A DNA stretch of 52,580 bases from Denitrovibrio sp. GTDB taxonomy: Bacteria; Chrysiogenota; Deferribacteres; Deferribacterales; Geovibrionaceae. Below are positions 48,539 through 52,580 of this stretch, piece after piece. Made by a program: the position numbers and the translations under genes. The first letter of the stretch is position 1; every line of letters begins with the position of its first letter. The DNA lies in contig PKTM01000001.1 of assembly GCA_002869145.1 (NCBI GenBank), positions 1 through 52,580 of the forward strand. The letters run 5' to 3'. The notes below the pieces were generated by a model. It saw nothing but the letters and a program-made list of their open reading frames with translations. It was not told the origin of the DNA and made no database searches.

Positions 48539-48748
48539 TCAAACCTCCTTTTGATTTATTTGATCCAGTGTCGCTTTAAGTTTTTCGAGTCTGTGCGCCT
48601 GGATATCTTCCTCTGTTATTATTTCGCCGCCTTCGAGGCGATGAAGCCCGTGTTTTTTCATCATGCTTTCTACAAGCATTGAGTAATTACATTGCTGATA
48701 TCTTGCTTTATAGCCGTCCGCTTCCGCGGAAACTGTCATATAGCTCAT
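48539..48748 (-). CDS. hypothetical small protein
   Basis: A 69-aa, mainly helical protein (YKARYQQCNYSMLVESMMKK; EEDIQAHRLEKLKATLDQIN). AAGGAGG lies upstream of ATG. No family recognised. Its final codons carry the ribosome binding site of the 34-codon ORF downstream. Confidence 0.65.
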   Translation of the reverse strand: MSYMTVSAEADGYKARYQQCNYSMLVESMMKKHGLHRLEGGEIITEEDIQAHRLEKLKATLDQINQKEV

Positions 48749-48757
48749 GCGGCCTCC

Positions 48758-49006
48758 TTAAATGTCGTAGACTAATGCGAAACCTGGGTTGTACCACTCT
48801 GCATACAGGCCATGCTTCGCGAGTGCGTCTACTATCGATCTATGGATCCCGAAGACGAAATCCCCAGGGTACTCTTCGTAATAATCCAGAAGGCCGTCGC
48901 CTTCTTCTCCGGAGATCACGAAGTGACCGCCGTCGTCCTGGCGGTCATAACATGTACAACCAAGCTCTACTAGCTCATTAAAAGCCAAAAGTACGTTGTC
49001 ACTCAT
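48758..49006 (-). CDS. hypothetical small protein
   Basis: An 82-aa acidic protein (NVLLAFNELVELGCTCYDRQ, GHFVISGEEGDGLLDYYEEY, NPGFALVYDI). Small alpha/beta fold. Overlaps the upstream gene by 8 bp. No family recognised. Being acidic and early, DNA mimicry can be imagined but is unsupported. Confidence 0.65.
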   Translation of the reverse strand: MSDNVLLAFNELVELGCTCYDRQDDGGHFVISGEEGDGLLDYYEEYPGDFVFGIHRSIVDALAKHGLYAEWYNPGFALVYDI

Positions 49007-49241
49007 GCGGCTCCTCCAGTTCGTGAAGAGTAATTCTTATTCTCATGTCTGTTTCAGGCTTACCAAAGATCAGAACGTCTGTTTCTGCGTCTGCTACTTG
49101 CCAGCCTTTGTTATCAACGCCGAACTCTTCTTTAGCGTACAGAGCTGCGTCGTGCAGGGCCTCGCCGAAAGTCTTAAAGTATGATGTGTTGCTTATCCGA
49201 GCTTCCGGGTGTATTTCGAGTTTCCATGTCATTCTGATCAT
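48999..49241 (-). CDS. hypothetical small protein
   Basis: An 80-aa protein with AAGGAGG 7 bp before ATG. WKLEIHPEARISNTSYFKTF and DAETDVLIFGKPETDMRIRI suggest a small beta-rich fold with one helix (FGEALHDAALYAKEEFG). Second gene of the leftward operon. Confidence 0.65.
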   Translation of the reverse strand: MIRMTWKLEIHPEARISNTSYFKTFGEALHDAALYAKEEFGVDNKGWQVADAETDVLIFGKPETDMRIRITLHELEEPHE

Positions 49242-49253
49242 AGTGAAGCCTCC

Positions 49254-49424
49254 TTAAAGCCCGTAAGGACAAGTAAAGTCGTACGAGTCCAGTGTTTTGA
49301 TGGTGTTGTTTAAGAAGTCAATACAGACGATCACGCCGCACAGCTCGTAAACAGCCTGAGCGTTATAGATGTTGAATGTGTCTAAGCCGAGCTTTGACAT
49401 AATGTTGTACCAGTAATCTCTCAT
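49254..49424 (-). CDS. 56-aa protein, first gene of the leftward operon
   Basis: ATG 49424 follows CGGAGGGG. The product reads MRDYWYNIMSKLGLDTFNIY, AVYELCGVIVCIDFLNNTI and ends SYDFTCPYGL before TAA. Too short for usual annotation, but it has a good ribosome binding site, sits just after the leftward promoter, and fills the gap exactly up to the next gene's ribosome binding site. Position resembles lambda N, but no Arg-rich motif is present. Function unknown. Confidence 0.65.
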   Translation of the reverse strand: MRDYWYNIMSKLGLDTFNIYNAQAVYELCGVIVCIDFLNNTIKTLDSYDFTCPYGL

Positions 49425-49453
49425 AATCCCCTCCGGTGGTTAGTTACAGACAT

Positions 49454-49482
49454 AAGATAACCTTTAAGGTTATTAATGTCAA
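49454..49482 (-). promoter_or_regulatory. leftward early promoter (PL-like)
   Basis: On the minus strand, TTGACA (49477-49482) and TATCTT (49454-49459) are 17 bp apart. Operator 49458-49472 fills most of the spacer and touches the -10. It would drive the leftward operon to int and be shut by the repressor. Confidence 0.75.
49458..49472. promoter_or_regulatory. repressor operator OL1
   Basis: TAACCTTTAAGGTTA, a perfect match to the palindrome TAACCTnnnAGGTTA; dyad symmetry extends one base further on each side. It overlaps the leftward promoter. Confidence 0.8.
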
Positions 49483-49491
49483 CAACAATCT

Positions 49492-49506
49492 TAACCTATA
49501 AGGTTA
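49492..49506. promoter_or_regulatory. repressor operator OL2
   Basis: TAACCTATAAGGTTA, perfect palindrome, 34 bp from OL1 (about three helical turns). A TATTAT hexamer at 49509-49514 lies at the same offset as at the rightward promoter, but its -35 (CAATCT) is poor. Confidence 0.8.
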
Positions 49507-49560
49507 TTTATTATCATAAAAAGAAAGTTTATACTTTTGATAGATATTCTGAGGGTTGAT

Positions 49561-49917
49561 ATGAAAAAGATACCAGGCTATTTGTTTATGGTTCTTATTA
49601 TTGCCATGTGGGTGTCGATGGCTTTTGTGTCCTGGTATATACTGGGTGATGTTATTTTTGGTTTATTTATGCAAGCCACCAGTCTTGCTTTTCCAGTAAA
49701 TGCTTACATGTTTATAGGGTTGATTGTTTCAATATGGATATTGTTTGGTTTCGCAAAAGAACCGGCTATAGACGCTATTAGAGAGCGTGAATTTATAAAT
49801 ATAACAATCGGTAGTGCCATGTTCTTATCCATGTCGCTACTATTCATCCCACTAATAACAATAAGCTACCCTGCAATATTGTATTATTATTTCGACTCTA
49901 AAAAACAAAAAGCATAA
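49561..49917 (+). CDS. membrane protein in the immunity region (rexB-like position)
   Basis: 118 aa from ATG 49561 with GAGGG upstream; an in-frame TTG at 49537 is less likely. Three or four hydrophobic helices: YLFMVLIIAMWVSMAFVSWY, YMFIGLIVSIWILFGF, and MFLSMSLLFIPLITISYPAI. It lies between the left operators and the repressor gene, on the opposite strand to both. Membrane proteins here are often expressed in lysogens and exclude superinfecting phages, as RexB does in lambda. No sequence similarity to RexB is claimed. Confidence 0.65.
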   Translation: MKKIPGYLFMVLIIAMWVSMAFVSWYILGDVIFGLFMQATSLAFPVNAYMFIGLIVSIWILFGFAKEPAIDAIREREFINITIGSAMFLSMSLLFIPLITISYPAILYYYFDSKKQKA

Positions 49918-49919
49918 TA

Positions 49920-50216
49920 TTATTTATACTTCTGTATAGCCTCGTATAGGTTTGCGAGTTCAACAATAGACAGATCACAAAGACTGTCAAACTCCATACT
50001 GAGATAGTTTTTTGCAAATGTCGAAACCCAGCTCAATGTTTGATTGTTCTTTTTAATGAACGATTCAATTTCGCCTGTATAGTGTTCACGGCAAAACGAT
50101 TTAGAAGGGGTGTGGTTCTTTAGCTTTTGTGACTTATGAATAAGAGTGCTGTCTGAAATAGTGCTGTTGATTATAATGATATTGTTGTTTCCGGTGATAA
50201 TAGGCATAGCACACAT
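49920..50216 (-). CDS. hypothetical protein next to the repressor, GNNN-motif
   Basis: A 98-aa protein. Its N-terminus (ITGNNNIIIINSTISDSTL) closely resembles a segment of the adjacent repressor (IKAGNNNQIVSGSNINNST). The rest is helical (ESFIKKNNQTLSWVSTFAKN; DLSIVELANLYEAIQKY). It lies 51 bp downstream of the repressor gene on the same strand and is probably co-transcribed in the lysogen. Function unknown. The shared motif suggests contact with the repressor. Confidence 0.6.
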   Translation of the reverse strand: MCAMPIITGNNNIIIINSTISDSTLIHKSQKLKNHTPSKSFCREHYTGEIESFIKKNNQTLSWVSTFAKNYLSMEFDSLCDLSIVELANLYEAIQKYK

Positions 50217-50267
50217 CTAAATAAATAATATTCATATAGTGCACTTGAAAATAACTACATGTAAAGC

Positions 50268-50756
50268 CTATTTACGGAACCGTCCTTTCGCATCTTTAAT
50301 CTGAGTGAGCGCATCTATTATATTTTCCATCATCTCATCATCCGCATATGGCAGCAGATCAATAATCTCTATCATAACTGGGTCAGTTACAATTCGTCTT
50401 TCTTCTCTCAGTATATTTCCATCATCGTCATGTCTGACAAATGCAGCCTTTATGGTGGAATTGTTAATATTTGAGCCGCTAACAATTTGGTTATTATTTC
50501 CGGCTTTAATCTTAATATCGCCTGTTTGGGTGTTCTGACTGTTGTCTGTGATTGAAGTTTCGCCAAAGAAATGTGTGATAGGCACATCAAGTTTTTTAGC
50601 GATAAGATCAAGTGTACCCAGTGGCATACTTTCGGCCACCTTGCCACGCACAATATTAGATACATGTTTTGGCGTGAAACCAATCATTTCTGCGAAATCT
50701 ACTTGCTTAATTCCTCTTTCTTTTAAAATCTGTTCGATTTTTATTCCAATATTCAT
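50268..50756 (-). CDS. CI-like repressor (XRE HTH, no peptidase domain)
   Basis: A 162-aa protein. The N-terminal XRE domain has QVDFAEMIGFTPKHVSNIVRGK as helix-turn-helix. A linker with TGDIKIKAGNNNQIV and beta-forming repeats follows, then a C-terminal helical region (VMIEIIDLLPYADDEMMENI). It lacks the S24 peptidase domain of LexA-cleaved repressors, so SOS-triggered self-cleavage is not expected. It should bind the five TAACCTnnnAGGTTA sites and hold both early promoters off. Its own promoter has an operator in the spacer and predicts a nearly leaderless mRNA. Confidence 0.85.
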   Translation of the reverse strand: MNIGIKIEQILKERGIKQVDFAEMIGFTPKHVSNIVRGKVAESMPLGTLDLIAKKLDVPITHFFGETSITDNSQNTQTGDIKIKAGNNNQIVSGSNINNSTIKAAFVRHDDDGNILREERRIVTDPVMIEIIDLLPYADDEMMENIIDALTQIKDAKGRFRK

Positions 50757-50761
50757 ATGAC

Positions 50762-50790
50762 AATTTACCTCTTAGGTAATGTTTAATCAA
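50762..50790 (-). promoter_or_regulatory. repressor promoter (PRM-like)
   Basis: On the minus strand, TTGATT (50785-50790) and TAAATT (50762-50767) are 17 bp apart. The expected start lies within a base or two of the repressor ATG at 50756, giving a leaderless or nearly leaderless message. Operator 50765-50779 covers the -10 and much of the spacer. Confidence 0.55.
50765..50779. promoter_or_regulatory. operator OR3 (variant)
   Basis: TTACCTCTTAGGTAA, palindromic, differing from the consensus by one symmetrical base per arm. It overlaps the repressor promoter, as expected for autoregulation or Cro action. Confidence 0.7.
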
Positions 50791-50805
50791 TAACCTTGTA
50801 GGTTT
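50791..50805. promoter_or_regulatory. operator OR2
   Basis: TAACCTTGTAGGTTT, consensus except the last base. Lies between the divergent promoters, abutting the -35 of the repressor promoter. Confidence 0.7.
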
Positions 50806-50815
50806 ATGAAAAGTA

Positions 50816-50844
50816 TTGACATAACCTTAAAGGTTAATTATTAT
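50816..50844 (+). promoter_or_regulatory. rightward early promoter (PR-like)
   Basis: TTGACA (50816-50821), a 17-bp spacer and TATTAT (50839-50844). Operator 50822-50836 fills the spacer exactly, so bound repressor would block polymerase. It drives the Cro-like gene and the whole rightward early arm. Confidence 0.85.
50822..50836. promoter_or_regulatory. operator OR1
   Basis: TAACCTTAAAGGTTA, perfect palindrome, located between the -35 and -10 of the rightward promoter. Confidence 0.8.
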
Positions 50845-50861
50845 CGGTCTAGGAGGTACGA

Positions 50862-51074
50862 ATGCACATTTTAGCAAAATACCTAGAAGATAATAAAATT
50901 AAACATGCTGATTTTGCGGACAAAGTAGGCATCTCTACTAAGCATCTCTCTCAGATTGTAAACTACAAAACCGGAGTATCTTTCACTCTGGCTGGAACAA
51001 TCAGAGAAGCCACAGGCGGAGTAGTGACTGCGGATATGCTTCTTGACGAGTGCGCTAACAAAGCCACAGCCTAA
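50862..51074 (+). CDS. Cro-like regulator
   Basis: A 70-aa protein, AGGAGG upstream, the first gene from the rightward promoter. The helix-turn-helix HADFADKVGISTKHLSQIV is close to that of the divergent repressor (VDFAEMIGFTPKHVSNIV), with K-H-x-S-x-I-V in the recognition helix of both, which supports binding to the same operators. The rest (VVTADMLLDE) resembles YdaS/Cro-type small regulators. Confidence 0.82.
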   Translation: MHILAKYLEDNKIKHADFADKVGISTKHLSQIVNYKTGVSFTLAGTIREATGGVVTADMLLDECANKATA

Positions 51075-51202
51075 TCCTCATTACAATAGATCAGGTCCGC
51101 TACTGCTATCCAGAGCTGACCTTGATCATCTGTGTGAGAGATTATCACGCTTTCGCCGGTTCCCATATCTACGTGGTAGGCCGCTGTAATTTTTGTAACC
51201 AT
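51071..51202 (-). CDS. 43-aa protein on the strand opposite the early operon
   Basis: ATG 51202 preceded by AGGAGG. The product (MVTKITAAYHVDMGTGESVI, then SHTDDQGQLWIAVADLIYC) reads as a real small beta-rich protein. The stop overlaps the 3' end of the Cro-like gene from the other side. If transcribed, its RNA would be antisense to the start of the rightward transcript, the place of lambda PRE/PaQ-type antisense control. Below usual annotation length. Function unknown. Confidence 0.5.
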   Translation of the reverse strand: MVTKITAAYHVDMGTGESVIISHTDDQGQLWIAVADLIYCNED

Positions 51203-51275
51203 AAGAAATGCCTCCTGATGCTTATTATCAGAGGATTTGACAAGAAAATAAATGAACTTTTGGGGGAACTTAGTT

Positions 51276-51698
51276 GTGAAAAAAAGTTACAAGATACTAT
51301 CAAATATCCGCTCTCATACCGGGATACATTTTATTGCGGACACTTTCAGGGTGTCACCTGAGACTGTTAAGCCTTGGTGTTTAGACCCTGAGAGCGAAAC
51401 AGGCAAGCCGAGCCACCTTGACAGGTTTAAACGCTTTATTGACGAGCTGAGGGAGCTTGGGCTTTACGGTGCTGTAAACGACATCCGCTATATGCTTTTT
51501 CCGGACGTAATTGCAGCTACGGATAAAGATCTTAAAGGCACTGGTGTTGAATACACCACGCACGCACAGATCCTTTTCACTGACCTTATGAAATCAATGG
51601 AAGACAAAGAAATAGACGACAAAGAAAGAGAGCAGCTTTTGAACGATATAGAGCTGTTAAAGTTGCAGATCGCGAAGCTTGAAGGGTTGATCAAATGA
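51276..51698 (+). CDS. CII-like regulatory protein
   Basis: About 140 aa from GTG 51276 (GGGGGA upstream); ATG 51252 is the alternative. FIADTFRVSPETVKPWCLDPESE looks like a helix-turn-helix with a following basic region, and the C-terminal DKEIDDKEREQLLNDIELLK is the amphipathic tail common in phage CII-like regulators. Position right after the Cro-like gene supports a role in the lysis-lysogeny choice. It overlaps the next ATG by 4 bp. Confidence 0.6.
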   Translation: MKKSYKILSNIRSHTGIHFIADTFRVSPETVKPWCLDPESETGKPSHLDRFKRFIDELRELGLYGAVNDIRYMLFPDVIAATDKDLKGTGVEYTTHAQILFTDLMKSMEDKEIDDKEREQLLNDIELLKLQIAKLEGLIK

Positions 51699-51874
51699 CA
51701 ACGTATAAATGCCCTGATTGCGGAGCTGTCTACTGCTGGAACGGTAAAGGCGAAAGACCGGGGAAATGTACTCAGAAGCGTGGATGGAAAGCCGGACATT
51801 TTAAGTCTTGCGGCCATACGCTTATTAGACAGCACGAGATTGAAGACGTTAAAACAGTGAAGGTAAGGAAATGA
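51695..51874 (+). CDS. 59-aa zinc-ribbon-like protein
   Basis: ATG 51695 overlaps the preceding stop. CPDCGAVYCW and later FKSCGHTLIRQH give Cys/His ligands for one zinc site. Basic C-terminus. It overlaps the next gene by 4 bp. Function unknown. Confidence 0.65.
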   Translation: MTTYKCPDCGAVYCWNGKGERPGKCTQKRGWKAGHFKSCGHTLIRQHEIEDVKTVKVRK

Positions 51875-51990
51875 TTTCAATAATCTTAAACATGCTCGGC
51901 TTTATATCGCTGGCTCTGCTTGTGATGATCGTGTTTATAGGGCTGTCAGTCCGTCAAGTGATGTTTAAGGGAGGTAAATGTGAAAATTAA
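51871..51990 (+). CDS. 39-aa single-helix membrane protein
   Basis: ATG 51871 overlaps the preceding stop. The product ISIILNMLGFISLALLVMIV and onward is one transmembrane helix with a short basic tail (RQVMFKGGKCEN). Its 3' end carries GGGAGGT, the ribosome binding site of dut, and overlaps dut by 11 bp. Function unknown. Confidence 0.5.
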   Translation: MISIILNMLGFISLALLVMIVFIGLSVRQVMFKGGKCEN

Positions 51991-52408
51991 GTTTAAGAAA
52001 CTGCATCCGGACTCACAACTGCCAGCTTTTAAGAGCGCAGACGCGGCCTGTGCTGACGTATATGCAACTAAAGATGAAGTAGTTCCGAAAGGTGTTACTC
52101 GCGTTATAAAATCTGGCCTGGCAGCTGAGATCCCGCAAGGTCACAGTTTTATCATTCGTGGCAGATCCGGCCTGTCAGTTAATCATAACTATCATGTCAA
52201 AACGGGCATAGTGGATGCTGACTACAGGGGAGATATCGGCGTAATCATATCTAACCCTGATCAGTGGGATGATCTCAAGATCAAGAAAGGTGAGCGCATC
52301 GGTCAGATTATGCTGACACCTTGTCTGCAATTCGAGCCAGAAGAGGCTGACGCATTGAATGAAACAGAGCGCGGATCCGGCGGCTTTGGACATACAGGAA
52401 GGTTTTAA
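51980..52408 (+). CDS. dut: dUTP pyrophosphatase
   Basis: 142 aa from GTG 51980. All five trimeric dUTPase motifs are present: I, ADAACADVYA (20-29); II, RGRSGLS (60-66); III, GIVDADYRGDIGV (76-88), containing the catalytic Asp; IV, GERIGQIML (104-112); and V, RGSGGFGHTGR (131-141). It hydrolyses dUTP to dUMP, keeping uracil out of phage DNA and supplying a dTMP precursor. One base separates it from ssb. Confidence 0.95.
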   Translation: MKIKFKKLHPDSQLPAFKSADAACADVYATKDEVVPKGVTRVIKSGLAAEIPQGHSFIIRGRSGLSVNHNYHVKTGIVDADYRGDIGVIISNPDQWDDLKIKKGERIGQIMLTPCLQFEPEEADALNETERGSGGFGHTGRF

Positions 52409-52409
52409 T

Positions 52410-52580
52410 ATGGGATTTTTAAATAAAGTAATGCTGCTTGGTAACGTAACAAGAAATCCGGAAGTTCGCTACATACCAGGACGTGACCTTCCAGTAGCTA
52501 AATTCGGCCTAGCGGTTAACAGAAAAACAAGAGACAAAGAAGAAACCTGCTTTATCGACATAGTAGCATTCGGCAGAACT
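52410..52580 (+). CDS. ssb: single-stranded DNA-binding protein, N-terminal part (gene wraps the window ends)
   Basis: 57 codons to the window end. FLNKVMLLGNVTRNPEVRYI and VAKFGLAVNRKTRDKEETCF are the opening strands of the bacterial SSB OB fold, and the last codons (IDIVAFGRT) run into base 17 at the other end. Shares its function with the 1-238 entry. Follows dut directly. Confidence 0.95.
   Translation, partial: MGFLNKVMLLGNVTRNPEVRYIPGRDLPVAKFGLAVNRKTRDKEETCFIDIVAFGRT

Noticed and set aside
51122..51361. 79-codon + strand ORF over the gap after the Cro-like gene
   Set aside because: No ribosome binding site, unlike a protein in composition, and it overlaps both the opposite-strand 43-codon ORF and the CII-like start.

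Overview
This window reads as the complete genome of a temperate, short-tailed (podovirus-like) phage in circular form. Its first 16 bases recur as its last 16 bases. The gene cut by the window ends is a single-stranded DNA-binding protein: 57 N-terminal codons at the right end run in frame into the C-terminal part at the left end (130 aa when joined). The host cannot be named. The base composition is moderately AT-rich with many AGA and ATA codons. The GH24 lysozyme, S74-type fibre chaperone and giant injected polyvalent protein fit a Gram-negative host. The DnaD-like initiator, YopX and the RecT/MBL/AAA cassette are more often seen in Firmicutes phages.

Layout. (1) Rightward early/replication arm, 50862 to 52580 and 1 to 6573: Cro-like protein, CII-like regulator, dUTPase, SSB, a DUF1937-like enzyme, Dam methylase, DnaD-like initiator carrying an iteron array (candidate origin), helicase-loader-like protein, RusA resolvase, an HTH protein, several unknown small proteins and a small HExxH protein. 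(2) Late arm, 6638 to 39812, all rightward: terminase small and large subunits, portal, scaffold, coat, head completion proteins, an S74 fibre, a lysis cassette, a tail hub/nozzle protein, a J-like tail protein, ejection proteins, and a polyvalent protein of about 4,775 codons (adenine methylase, SNF2 helicase, zincin, ADP-ribosyltransferase-like module, C-terminal module). (3) Attachment region and tyrosine integrase, about 39925 to 41142. (4) Leftward early operon, 49424 down to 40144: small proteins, SbcC-like ATPase, RecT, metallo-beta-lactamase hydrolase, a run of Cys-rich proteins, YopX, HTH proteins and integrase. (5) Lambda-like immunity region, 49425 to 50861. Five copies of the operator TAACCTnnnAGGTTA (or close variants) sit in two clusters. 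Operators overlap three recognisable promoters: leftward, rightward and repressor. A membrane protein and a small protein lie between the left operators and the repressor gene, where lambda carries rexA/rexB.

Most notable points. Seven in-frame stop codons (all three types) interrupt four otherwise continuous late genes, and every one is a single C:G to T:A transition away from a Gln, Trp or Arg codon. A 104-codon gene with its own ribosome binding site is nested in another frame inside the disordered linker of the polyvalent protein. Two intergenic regions of the leftward operon are unusually structured. One has nested hairpins and an H-type pseudoknot. The other is an 18-bp inverted repeat with an intrinsic terminator on the opposite strand, a candidate antisense small RNA. 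Repressor and Cro-like protein share near-identical recognition helices, and the repressor shares an Asn-rich beta-forming motif with its neighbour. All functional statements come from reading motifs; no database search was run.
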